Below are positions 16,958-24,558 of a stretch of DNA of 64,000 bases, one piece after another. Within the stretch, counting starts at the first letter, position 1. The number at the start of each line of letters is the position of its first letter. The DNA is from Pseudogulbenkiania sp. MAI-1 (GTDB taxonomy: Bacteria; Pseudomonadota; Gammaproteobacteria; Burkholderiales; Chromobacteriaceae), in NCBI RefSeq assembly GCF_000527175.1, contig NZ_AZUR01000001.1, positions 2,270,501 to 2,334,500 of the forward strand. Direction: 5' to 3'. Both the position numbers and the translations under genes were made by a program. Under the pieces are notes generated by a model. It made no database searches and was not told where the DNA came from. It worked only from the letters and a program-made list of their open reading frames with translations.

Positions 16958-18139
16958 ATGAAAACGCCCCTGATACTGACTTTACTGTGCACGGCTCCCC
17001 TCTTGCAAAGCTGTGAATCCACGCCTCCAAAACAAGCGTGGACCATGAAGCCCGTGATGCAAGTACGTCACTCCAACGAAAGCCCCTCGGCCTATTACCA
17101 ACTTGGCCGCTATTACCAGGGCCAGAATCGGCTGGATAAAGCTGTTTCGGCCTTCAGGAAGGCGCTGGAGCTGGATAGCCAGTATGCCGAGGCCCACAAT
17201 GCACTGGGAGCACTCTACGCAACCCAAGGAAAATTTGATCTGGCTATCGCCGAATTCCAGGCAGCCTTGGTTTCCTCCCCCAACACCGCGCATTTCCATA
17301 ACAACCTGGGCTATGCCTATTATCTGCAAGGGCGTTATGCCGAAGCGGCCCCCGTCTTCGACAAGGCTGCCGCACTAAACCCGGGAGATGCCCGAATTAG
17401 CAACAATCTCGGCCTGACCCTGGCCAAATTGGGCCAGCCCCGACAGGCACGAGAAGCTTTCATGTTGGCAGCGGCTCGATCGGCAGAGGCCTCTGCCCCC
17501 ACCCCAGGCCCGGACACCACCGGGGAGACAGCCACCGCCCGCACCGCGCCTCTATCCCTACCCAAAGACCAAGGAGTGATCGCCCCGGCGATAAGCACCC
17601 CACTTGCCCGCGCCCCTCTGCCCACGGCAAAACCGCTGGCAGCACCGGCTGAAGCACCTCGTACCGCACCAAAGCCCGACATGACGCTGGTCCAGTCGAG
17701 CCCGAACCGTTACGAACTGCGCCACAACGTGGACGAGCCGGCAACCGTCTTGGCGTTGCAGGAAGCCATTTCCGCGCCGCGGCTCCGCCTCAAGGCACGC
17801 TTCGAGGTTGCCAACGGCAACGGCGTCACCGGAATGGCAAAAAGGGTCGGCAGAGTTTTGGCCGACAAAGGCTTCCCCAGTGCCCGGCTCACCAACCAGA
17901 AACCCTTCCGGCAACCGGTGACCCTGGTCGAATACCGCAAGGGCTTTGCCTCTGAAGCCGAACGGCTCAGCGCCAGCCTGCCCGCCAAGCCGATGATCAA
18001 GGAAAGGAACAGCCTGAGAAGCAGCACTGATATCCGTCTGGTGCTGGGTAAGGACGTAGCGTACAACGTCGCCCTTGTCACGCCGGAGCAGGAGAGTCTC
18101 CGGCTGGCCCTCAATGTAGCGAGCAAACCCCAGAATTAA
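16958..18139 (+). CDS. tadD: TadD-like TPR lipoprotein with C-terminal LytR_C domain
   Basis: A 393-residue predicted lipoprotein: signal KTPLILTLLCTAPLLQSC with lipobox LLQSC. Three to four TPR units cover residues about 40-160 (YYQLGRYYQGQNRLDKAVSAFRKAL, YAEAHNALGALYATQGKFDLAIAEF, AHFHNNLGYAYYLQGRYAEA). A Pro/Ala-rich linker follows, then residues about 270-390 match the LytR/CpsA C-terminal (LytR_C) domain: ARFEVANGNGVTGMAKRVGRVL, GFPSARLTNQKPF, DIRLVLGKD. I chose ATG 16958 because it gives a clean lipoprotein signal; ATG 16943 adds five residues. It is the last gene of the tad operon and is followed by a terminator. Confidence 0.88.
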   Translation: MKTPLILTLLCTAPLLQSCESTPPKQAWTMKPVMQVRHSNESPSAYYQLGRYYQGQNRLDKAVSAFRKALELDSQYAEAHNALGALYATQGKFDLAIAEFQAALVSSPNTAHFHNNLGYAYYLQGRYAEAAPVFDKAAALNPGDARISNNLGLTLAKLGQPRQAREAFMLAAARSAEASAPTPGPDTTGETATARTAPLSLPKDQGVIAPAISTPLARAPLPTAKPLAAPAEAPRTAPKPDMTLVQSSPNRYELRHNVDEPATVLALQEAISAPRLRLKARFEVANGNGVTGMAKRVGRVLADKGFPSARLTNQKPFRQPVTLVEYRKGFASEAERLSASLPAKPMIKERNSLRSSTDIRLVLGKDVAYNVALVTPEQESLRLALNVASKPQN

Positions 18140-18165
18140 CCACTTTATCCTTATCTGAAAGTTCG

Positions 18166-18198
18166 CAAAACCCTGCCCCACCTGCTGGGTGGGGTTTT
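18166..18198 (+). terminator. rho-independent terminator of the tad operon
   Basis: CCCCACC (18176-18182) pairs with GGTGGGG (18188-18194) across a TGCTG loop, followed by TTTT; an AAAA run lies before the stem. It sits 27-55 bases after the tadD stop. Confidence 0.8.
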
Positions 18199-18325
18199 CT
18201 GTTTGTCGACAATAGCTGGATTGATCCTTTGTCAGCTTCTTATTGCAAACATCGGGCGTGTCCATACAACATGCCTTACCACTGTTTGTTATGATACCGG
18301 CGATCAAAACCACTACGGATTTTCA

Positions 18326-19402
18326 ATGAAGTCGCTGCTCGCCGAAAAAAACCTTCTGATCGCCTTCTTGGTTGCGATCGCCCTTTTTGCCTTTGAACAC
18401 AGTCTTCTGCACGCCGGCAAACCGGTAGTATTTGCCGTCATCGCTGTGCTGCTCGCCACCATCATGGGTGCCGCCCTGCGTGTCGCACACCATGCCGAGA
18501 TGCTGGCCGTCAAGCTGGGCGAGCCGTACGGCACGATGATCCTGACGCTGTCGGCGGTGCTGGTGGAGGTGGTGATCCTGGCAATCATGATGCTGTCCGG
18601 CGGCAGCCCCACGCTGGCGCGTGATACGGTGTATTCGGCGCTGATGCTGGATATCAACGGCATTCTCGGCTTCGCCGCCATCATCGGCGGACTGAAGCAC
18701 GGCGAGCAACCGTATAACCTCGATTCGGGCAACAGCTATGTGTCGATGATCCTGGTAGCGGTGGGAGTGTCGATGTTCGTACCGGAGTTCGTGCCCCAGG
18801 AGAAGTGGCAGGCTTATTCGGCCTTCACCATCGTGGCGATGGTACTGCTCTATGGCTTGTTCCTGCGCATGCAGACTGGGAAGCACAGCTACTTCTTCGA
18901 TTACGCCTATGAGCATCAGGAAGAGCACGAGCACGGCGCGGAGGGCATTTCCACCGGCAAGCATGCAGGGCTGCTCGTTGTCAGCATTGCGCTGATCGGC
19001 TTGTTGTCGGAGCTGATGGCGGCCTTCCTGAATGCGGGGCTGGAAGGCAGTGGCCTGCCGGCGATCATCCCCGCCATTCTGGTGGCGCTGATTTCGGCGA
19101 GCCCGGAGATCCTGACTGCCATGCGTGCCGCCGTCGCCAACCGCATGCAGTCGGTGCTCAACATCGCACTGGGCGCCTCGCTGGCGACGGTGGTGCTGAC
19201 GATTCCGGTGATTGAGGGGATTGCGCTCTTTACCGGCCAGCCGATCGAAATGGCGATGACGCCGGCCCAGACGGCAATGGTGCTACTGACGCTGCTGGTC
19301 TCCACCATCAACCTGCACGATGGCGAAACCAATGCCATCGAGGGCTATACCCACGTGGCGCTGTTTGCGACGTTCCTGTTCTTGTCGGGGATTGGGTTGT
19401 GA
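18326..19402 (+). CDS. calcium/cation:proton antiporter, CaCA family (ChaA-like)
   Basis: A 358-residue inner-membrane antiporter with about eleven helices in two inverted halves. The first alpha repeat is VEVVILAIMMLSGGSPTLARDTVYSALMLDINGILG and the second is LVALISASPEILTAMRAAVANRMQSVLNIALGASLATVVL, each with the essential acidic residue and the (S/G)xSPE- or DINGILG-type patterns of the CaCA superfamily. A His/Glu-rich loop (EHQEEHEHGAEG) separates the halves. Proteins like this are often called ChaA or ionic transporter y4hA. It is expressed separately from the tad operon, flanked by terminators. Which cation it moves is not visible. Confidence 0.85.
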   Translation: MKSLLAEKNLLIAFLVAIALFAFEHSLLHAGKPVVFAVIAVLLATIMGAALRVAHHAEMLAVKLGEPYGTMILTLSAVLVEVVILAIMMLSGGSPTLARDTVYSALMLDINGILGFAAIIGGLKHGEQPYNLDSGNSYVSMILVAVGVSMFVPEFVPQEKWQAYSAFTIVAMVLLYGLFLRMQTGKHSYFFDYAYEHQEEHEHGAEGISTGKHAGLLVVSIALIGLLSELMAAFLNAGLEGSGLPAIIPAILVALISASPEILTAMRAAVANRMQSVLNIALGASLATVVLTIPVIEGIALFTGQPIEMAMTPAQTAMVLLTLLVSTINLHDGETNAIEGYTHVALFATFLFLSGIGL

Positions 19403-19452
19403 GGGAGATATTGAAGGGGTATAGAGAAAACACCCCACTCTGACACCAAAAG

Positions 19453-19477
19453 ACCTCACTAGCGTGAGGTTTTTTTC
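19453..19477 (+). terminator. rho-independent terminator after the antiporter gene
   Basis: ACCTCAC (19453-19459) pairs with GTGAGGT (19464-19470) around TAGC, followed by a run of seven T. Confidence 0.85.
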
Positions 19478-19495
19478 ATCCCAAATATCATTACA

Positions 19496-19894
19496 CTACT
19501 TACCGCGTTTTTTCTTCGCTCCGCCACTCTCGGTCTGCAGAAACAGCGGATCGGCATCGAACAGCATGCCGGTGCGGCCGGTCTGGGACTGGCAGGCAAT
19601 CTGCAGCGCCCGGTTGATCGCTTCTTTCTTGCTGACTCCCCACCATTCGATCATCTTGTCGAGCGACTTTTGTGCTTCACGATTGAGTTCCACGGTGATC
19701 GACAGTTCCTGCAAGCGGTTGCGCCGCAACTCGCGGCTGCGCCGCTTGCGCTCGGCCACGCTCATGGCACGCTCGCCCAGTGGCTTGCGGCCGGGCTTCT
19801 TGCGCACCCCGCCTATCAGGTCGAGGGTATAGTGATCACACGGGTCTATCATGCAATGGTGACGGGTCACGTTGGAGGGGCGCAAGGATACCAC
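19496..19894 (-). CDS. conserved hypothetical basic protein, ribbon-helix-helix-like
   Basis: A protein of up to 132 residues, strongly basic. The centre (LGERAMSVAERKRRSRELRRNRLQELSITVELNREAQKSL) and the following DKMIEWWGVSKKEAINRALQIAC look like a short beta strand plus two helices, the shape of a ribbon-helix-helix DNA-binding domain. The tail is GGAKKKRGK. Start is uncertain: GTG 19894 has GGAG six bases upstream, ATG 19852 (MIDPCDHYTLD) has no clear ribosome-binding site. It lies between the antiporter and pgpA and is converged on by the former. No named family recognised. Confidence 0.6.
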   Translation of the reverse strand: MVSLRPSNVTRHHCMIDPCDHYTLDLIGGVRKKPGRKPLGERAMSVAERKRRSRELRRNRLQELSITVELNREAQKSLDKMIEWWGVSKKEAINRALQIACQSQTGRTGMLFDADPLFLQTESGGAKKKRGK

Positions 19895-19966
19895 GAAGTG
19901 CTCCGGGACGGGAGACCCTCATCACCCCTGCAGCCCATTCATACAGGGTCGGCCACCATGGCGGCC

Positions 19967-20464
19967 TCAGGCCACCCTCGCTCCAAGCAATAGCCACAGG
20001 CTCGCCATCGCAAACAGCGCCGCGATCAGGTCGTCCAGCATCACGCCGAATCCGCCGTGCACGTGACGATCGAACCAGCGGATCGGCCACGGCTTGACGA
20101 TGTCGAACAGACGGAACAGTCCGAACGCCAGTGCCCAGCCAGTCACCGTGAACGGCGTTATCGACAGCACCAGCAGCATGGCGACGATCTCGTCCCAGAC
20201 GATACCGCCATAGTCGTGCACACCCAAGGCATCGCCGGTTACCTGGCACACCCACACCCCTAGCAGGAACAGCGGCAGACAGAATACCGCCAGAGGCAGG
20301 CCAGCCAGGCCGGCCCAATGCAGTAGCCCGGCCAGCGGCAAAGCCGCCAGCGTCCCCCAGGTGCCGGGCGCGCGCGACGCCAGGCCGGAGCCGAAGCCAA
20401 AGGCCAGGAAGTGGGCCGGGCGGCGCGTGACGAAAGCCCAGTCGGGTTTACGCAAAGTGGTCAA
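19967..20464 (-). CDS. pgpA: phosphatidylglycerophosphatase A
   Basis: A 165-residue membrane enzyme that dephosphorylates phosphatidylglycerol phosphate to phosphatidylglycerol. Signatures: GFGSGLASRAPGTWGTLAALPL near the N-terminus, HDYGGIVWDEIVAMLLVL with the metal-binding Asp-Glu, and FRLFDIVKPWPIRWFDRHVHGGFGVMLDDLIA. Three to four transmembrane helices. Its start lies within the end of thiL (17-base overlap), the common thiL-pgpA arrangement. Confidence 0.95.
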   Translation of the reverse strand: MTTLRKPDWAFVTRRPAHFLAFGFGSGLASRAPGTWGTLAALPLAGLLHWAGLAGLPLAVFCLPLFLLGVWVCQVTGDALGVHDYGGIVWDEIVAMLLVLSITPFTVTGWALAFGLFRLFDIVKPWPIRWFDRHVHGGFGVMLDDLIAALFAMASLWLLLGARVA

Positions 20465-21398
20465 ACCCGCTCCTTTGCAGCGTCACCGTTTGCCCGTCAG
20501 CATCCAGCAGTCGACCGCCCTGCCCCGCCACGATGCGGCCGACACGGGTCAGCGGGCAGTCCAAGGCCTCGGCCAGGGCGGCCAGCTCGGCACGGGCGCT
20601 GGTCGGCGCGGTGAAACACAGCTCGTAATCATCACCGCCAGCGGCGATGATGCCGGGGAAGCTCAGGCGGTTTTCCGCCAACCAGGGCAGCGTCGGCAAG
20701 GCCTCCAACCAGACTTCGGCCGCCACGCCGGAGCGCTCCAGGATGTGCCCCAGGTCGGCCATCAAGCCATCGGACACGTCGATGGCGGCGTGCGCCAAAT
20801 CGAGCAGTTGCAGCCCAAGCGCCACACGCGGGGTCGGATAGTCGAGTTTGCGGCGGCACTGCGCGAGCACGTCCGGCGGTGGATCGACGTCGCCACGCAG
20901 CCGCTGGCGCACCGCCAGCGCGGCCAGCCCCAGCTCGCCACTGACCCAGATGTCGTCGCCGACCCGGGCTGCGTCGCGGCGGAGAGCCTGACCGGCCAGG
21001 GTTTCACCGAAGATGGTGGCCGACAGCGTCAAGGGGCCACGCGTGGTATCGCCCCCAATCACGCTGACGCCGTGCGCTTCGGCCAGGCCGAAGAAACCGG
21101 CGGCAAACTCGCTGGCCCAGTGCTCGTCCAGTTGCGGCAGTGCCAGAGACAGCACGACCCAGCGCGGCGTCGCGCCCATGGCGGCCATGTCGGAGAGGTT
21201 TACTGCCAGCGTTTTGTGGCCGAGTGCACGGGGGGCGACATCGGCAAAGAAGTGTCGCCCTTCCACCAGCATGTCGACCGACACGTGCAGGTCATGGCCG
21301 GGCGTGGGGCGGACAATGGCGGCGTCGTCCCCGACGCCGAGCACGGCGTTGCCGGCCGGCCGGGTGAAGTGACGTTGAATCAGCTCGAATTCGTTCAT
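20448..21398 (-). CDS. thiL: thiamine-monophosphate kinase
   Basis: A 316-residue enzyme that phosphorylates thiamine monophosphate to thiamine diphosphate. Signatures of the AIR-synthase/PurM fold are visible: GVGDDAAIVRP (metal and nucleotide loop), VSVDMLVEGRHF, HKTLAVNLSDMAAMGATPRW, GGDTTRGPLTLS, AIDVSDGLMADLGHI and AAGGDDYELCFT. It starts with FELIQRHF as is typical. It overlaps pgpA. A terminator-like hairpin separates it from nusB, so thiL-pgpA may also use a promoter or readthrough. Confidence 0.96.
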   Translation of the reverse strand: MNEFELIQRHFTRPAGNAVLGVGDDAAIVRPTPGHDLHVSVDMLVEGRHFFADVAPRALGHKTLAVNLSDMAAMGATPRWVVLSLALPQLDEHWASEFAAGFFGLAEAHGVSVIGGDTTRGPLTLSATIFGETLAGQALRRDAARVGDDIWVSGELGLAALAVRQRLRGDVDPPPDVLAQCRRKLDYPTPRVALGLQLLDLAHAAIDVSDGLMADLGHILERSGVAAEVWLEALPTLPWLAENRLSFPGIIAAGGDDYELCFTAPTSARAELAALAEALDCPLTRVGRIVAGQGGRLLDADGQTVTLQRSGFDHFA

Positions 21399-21408
21399 GG
21401 GGGCACAC

Positions 21409-21436
21409 GCAAAAACACCCGCCGGCAGCGGGTGTT
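21409..21436 (-). terminator. terminator or attenuator hairpin between nusB and thiL
   Basis: Read on the minus strand, AACACCCGC pairs with GCGGGTGTT (positions 21428-21436 and 21414-21422) across a five-base loop and is followed by TTTTT. It lies 21 bases after the nusB stop and 10 bases before the thiL start. Confidence 0.75.
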
Positions 21437-21457
21437 ACTGTTGAGAATAAAGGCGCT

Positions 21458-21907
21458 TCAGCTGGTGGCGCGGCGGGAGCGCTGTGACGCCACTTCGTCC
21501 GGGCGCACATCGGCGGCCAGCTTGTCCAGCACACCGTTGACAAACTTGTGACCGTCAGTACCGCCGAAGGTTTTGGTGATTTCGATGGCTTCGTTGATGA
21601 TCACCGGGTACGGCGTTTCGGGGTGCTGGGTCAGCTCCAGCGCCGCCATCAGCAGCACGGCGCGCTCGACCGGGCTGACTTCTTCGGCCGGGCGTTCGTA
21701 GTAACGGTCGATCTTGGGCGACAGTTCGGCGGCGTCCTTCAGCACGCCGAACAGCAGTGTGCGGAACAATGCTTCGTCGGCTTTGACGAAGTAGTCGTTC
21801 TCACGCAGGTGTTTCTCGATCAGCGAAGCCGGACGATCCGGGTTCAGCTCCCACTCGTAGATGCCCTGGACGGCAAATTCGCGCGCGCGACGGCGAGAGG
21901 TTTTCAT
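21458..21907 (-). CDS. nusB: transcription antitermination factor NusB
   Basis: A 149-residue RNA-binding antiterminator that acts with NusE (S10) on boxA sites of rRNA operons. Hallmarks: RRRAREFAVQGIYEWELN at the N-terminus, FRTLLFGVLKDAAELSPKIDRYYERP, VERAVLLMAALELTQHPETPYPVIINEAIEITKTFGGTDGHKFVNGVLDKLA. It follows ribH by 62 bases, the standard ribH-nusB pairing. Confidence 0.97.
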   Translation of the reverse strand: MKTSRRRAREFAVQGIYEWELNPDRPASLIEKHLRENDYFVKADEALFRTLLFGVLKDAAELSPKIDRYYERPAEEVSPVERAVLLMAALELTQHPETPYPVIINEAIEITKTFGGTDGHKFVNGVLDKLAADVRPDEVASQRSRRATS

Positions 21908-21969
21908 GTAGTGCGAATCCTTTTTAAAGAACGATGACGGCGCGGTATGGCGCCGACAGACGGTGCGGC

Positions 21970-22437
21970 TTAGCCGCGCAGTGCCTTGTGCAGATTGACC
22001 ATCTCGACCGCAACGCGGGCGGCTTCGCGGCCCTTGTCGATCATGCGGGCCTCGGCCTGCTCGTCGGTTTCGGTGGTGAGGATGGCGTTGGCCACCGGGA
22101 TGTCGAAATCGAGACCGACACGGGTCACGCCGGCACCGGACTCATTGGACACCAGTTCGAAATGATAGGTTTCGCCGCGAATCACCGCGCCCAGCGCCAC
22201 CAGGGCGTCGAAACGGCCGGACTTGGCCATGGTCTGCAGCACCAGCGGCACTTCCAGCGCGCCCGGCACGGTGGCAAGGGTGATGTCGGCCGGGTCCACG
22301 CCCAACGCACGCAGCTCGCCGAGGCAGGCATCGCGCAGGCCATGGCACACGTTCTCGTTGAAGCGGGCCATGACCACGCCCACCTTCAGGCCTTGGCCGT
22401 TGAAATCGGAATCGATGCGCTGGATAGCTTCAAGCAT
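21970..22437 (-). CDS. ribH: 6,7-dimethyl-8-ribityllumazine synthase
   Basis: A 155-residue icosahedral or pentameric enzyme that condenses the RibB product with 5-amino-6-ribitylaminouracil. Signatures: KVGVVMARFNENVCHGL, VPGALEVPLVLQTMAKSGRFDALVALGAVIRGETYHFELVSNESG, with the catalytic His in GETYHFE, and NAILTTETDEQAEAR. The start at 22437 gives the usual length; longer in-frame readings upstream are not expected. It sits 41 bases after ribB. Confidence 0.96.
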   Translation of the reverse strand: MLEAIQRIDSDFNGQGLKVGVVMARFNENVCHGLRDACLGELRALGVDPADITLATVPGALEVPLVLQTMAKSGRFDALVALGAVIRGETYHFELVSNESGAGVTRVGLDFDIPVANAILTTETDEQAEARMIDKGREAARVAVEMVNLHKALRG

Positions 22438-22478
22438 GGTGACCTCGCGGCAAATCGGTAGCAAAGCGGAGCATTCTA

Positions 22479-23585
22479 CTAGATTTCGATGTGGACGTGT
22501 TCTGGCTGGCAGAAGCCGGTCACTTCCAGATCGAAACCGGTCATCGACGGCAGGCTCAGCGGCGGCGACATCAGCTTCATCTTGCCCACCCCCAGCGTCT
22601 TGAGCATCTGCGCGCCGATACCGAAGGTCTTGCCGTCCCACTTGGCCTTCGGCGCCTCCTGCTGCGGCAAGGCGCGCGCCAGCAGGTCCTCGCCGCTCTC
22701 ATTGCGATGCAGCAGAATCACCACGCCCTTGCCGGTTTCCTCGATGACCTCCAGCGCATTGGGCACGGTCCACGAATGCGAGCAACCCATGGGATCGATC
22801 AGGTCCATCACCGACAGCGGCTCGTGCACACGCACCAGCGTTTCCTCGTCGGCGTGGATGTCGCCCTTGGCCAGCGCCAGGTGGGTAGCCTGGGTCATGG
22901 TGTCGCGGAACACGTGCAGGTCGAACGAGCCGAACGGGGTGTCGACCGGACGCTGACCGACGTGTTCGACCAGATTCTCGGTTTCGCTGCGGTAGTTGAT
23001 CAGACTGGCGATGGTGCCGATCTTCAGGCCGTGCGTTTCGGCGAATTCCATCAGTTCCGGCAGGCGCGCCATGGTGCCGTCGTCGTTCATGATCTCGCAG
23101 ATCACCGCAGCCGGCTCGAGGTTGGCCAGCTGGCTCAGGTCGCAGCCGGCTTCGGTATGGCCGGCGCGCACCAGCACGCCGCCGTTCTGCGCCTTGAGCG
23201 GGAAGATGTGCCCCGGCTGCACCAGGTCGGAGGGCTTGGCGGTGCGCGCCACGGCGGCCTGCACGGTGCGGGCGCGGTCGGCGGCGGAGATGCCGGTGGT
23301 GACGCCCTCGGCAGCTTCGATCGACACGGTGAAGTTGGTGGAATACGGCGTGCCGTTGTTGGTGACCATCAGCGGCAGGTTGAGCTGGCGGCAGCGCTGC
23401 TCGGTCAGCGTCAGGCAGATCAGGCCGCGGCCGTATTTGGCCATGAAGTTGATCGCTTCGGGCGTGACGTGCTCGGCCGCCATCACCAGATCGCCTTCGT
23501 TCTCGCGGTCTTCGGCGTCCACCAGCACCACCATCTTGCCGGCCTTGATGTCGGCGATGATGTCCTGAATCGGAGAGATGGTCAT
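22479..23585 (-). CDS. ribB: 3,4-dihydroxy-2-butanone-4-phosphate synthase with degenerate GTP cyclohydrolase II-like half
   Basis: A 368-residue RibBA-type protein. The RibB half (residues 1-205) is intact: VVLVDAEDRENEGDLVMAAEHVTPEAINFMAKYGRGLICL, IDRARTVQ-equivalent AADRARTVQAAV, HTEAGCDLSQLA. The C-terminal half keeps the RibA layout (FGSFDLHVFRDT, LALAKGDIHADEETLVRVHEPLSVMDL, FGIGAQMLKTLGV) but lacks the three zinc-binding Cys of the SECLTGD...LRCDCG loop and the QEGRGIGL arginine motif; only one Cys (MGCSH) remains there. GTP cyclohydrolase II activity is therefore unlikely, and a separate ribA should exist elsewhere. It is the middle gene of ribE-ribB-ribH-nusB. Confidence 0.94.
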   Translation of the reverse strand: MTISPIQDIIADIKAGKMVVLVDAEDRENEGDLVMAAEHVTPEAINFMAKYGRGLICLTLTEQRCRQLNLPLMVTNNGTPYSTNFTVSIEAAEGVTTGISAADRARTVQAAVARTAKPSDLVQPGHIFPLKAQNGGVLVRAGHTEAGCDLSQLANLEPAAVICEIMNDDGTMARLPELMEFAETHGLKIGTIASLINYRSETENLVEHVGQRPVDTPFGSFDLHVFRDTMTQATHLALAKGDIHADEETLVRVHEPLSVMDLIDPMGCSHSWTVPNALEVIEETGKGVVILLHRNESGEDLLARALPQQEAPKAKWDGKTFGIGAQMLKTLGVGKMKLMSPPLSLPSMTGFDLEVTGFCQPEHVHIEI

Positions 23586-23653
23586 TTCGGTTTTCCTTGT
23601 GCTTGCATGCGGCCTCGACGGCCTGCTTCTGTTGTTATGTATCGCGGTGGGGT

Positions 23654-24265
23654 TCAGGCCTGGCGTTGCGCCAGGACCCGTTCCACGGTGTCGACGATAG
23701 CCTGTGTTTGCGGGTCGATTTCGATGTTGATGGCATCGCCGGGCCGGCGGCTGCCGATGATGGTGCGCTCCAGCGTCTCCGGGATCAGGTGCACGCAGAA
23801 GCGGTTGCCCTCGACCGCGCCGATGGTGAGGCTGATGCCGTCAATTCCGATATAGCCCTTGGTGAGGACATATTTGACATGTTCTGCCGGCAGTTCGAAC
23901 CAGATGGTGCGGTTGTTCGGGGTCTCGATCACTTCGGCGACGCGGGCCAGGCACAGGATGTGGCCGGACATGGCGTGACCGCCGATTTCGTCGCCGAAGC
24001 GTGCGGCGCGTTCGATGTTGACGCGATCGCCCACCTTGAGCGCGCCCAGGTTGGTGATGCGCAGCGTCTCCTGCATCAGGTCGAAATGGACCAGGTTGCC
24101 CTCGACGCGGGTCACCGTCAGGCAGCAGCCGTTGTGTGCCACCGACGCCCCCAGCTCCAGTCCTTGCAGCAGGTGGCCCGGCAGGCGCACGACATGGGTG
24201 CGGAAACGTTCTTTTTCTTCGATGTGGACGACCTCGACGGCCGCCTGGACGATGCCAGTAAACAT
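23654..24265 (-). CDS. ribE: riboflavin synthase alpha chain
   Basis: A 203-residue trimeric enzyme that dismutates two 6,7-dimethyl-8-ribityllumazine molecules to riboflavin. It has the two lumazine-binding repeats, each opening with a G-rich start: MFTGIVQAAVEVV, then ELGASVAHNGCCLTVTRVEG in repeat 1; HAMSGHILCLARVAEVIE, then KGYIGIDGISLTIGAVEGNRFCVHLIPETLERT in repeat 2. The ATG at 24265 gives the conserved MFTGIV start; the in-frame start 24 bases upstream is unlikely. It is the first gene of the leftward riboflavin operon, 68 bases before ribB. No FMN riboswitch is apparent upstream. Confidence 0.96.
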   Translation of the reverse strand: MFTGIVQAAVEVVHIEEKERFRTHVVRLPGHLLQGLELGASVAHNGCCLTVTRVEGNLVHFDLMQETLRITNLGALKVGDRVNIERAARFGDEIGGHAMSGHILCLARVAEVIETPNNRTIWFELPAEHVKYVLTKGYIGIDGISLTIGAVEGNRFCVHLIPETLERTIIGSRRPGDAINIEIDPQTQAIVDTVERVLAQRQA

Positions 24266-24321
24266 AGCAATGATCTTTCCTGATTCCAATTTGCCTTAGA
24301 AACGATAACTTTGTCGACTGC

Positions 24322-24372
24322 GTCGGGCAGGCCCTTGCCGTACTACCTGTACTGTCTGCGGCCCTGCCCGAC
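24322..24372. repeat. intergenic inverted repeat (REP-like hairpin)
   Basis: GTCGGGCAGG (24322-24331) is matched by CCTGCCCGAC (24363-24372), with a 31-base centre containing GTACTACCTGTAC, itself partly symmetric. It lies between the divergent ribE and prfC genes. The form resembles dispersed intergenic palindromes of Neisseriales, but only this copy was seen here. Confidence 0.55.
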
Positions 24373-24558
24373 TTGTCTTCGCGTTTTCGTTCCTAATGCT
24401 TTTTGGAATGGGTATTACGGCCGATTGGCGTCAAGCGGCCATGATAGCGAAATCCGTGTCCCGTGCCGACGCCCCGCCGGAAAAAGAATCCGGCGCGGTG
24501 TGTCTGCGGCGGGCGTTATCGGGTAAAATTTGGGGTTTTGAATCCAATCTCAAGCCCC

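Noticed and set aside
24290..24540. FMN riboswitch upstream of ribE
   Set aside because: Riboflavin operons often carry one, but the conserved core (AGGGGCGGGGTGAAATTCCC-like) was not found on the minus strand here; only the palindromic element is visible.
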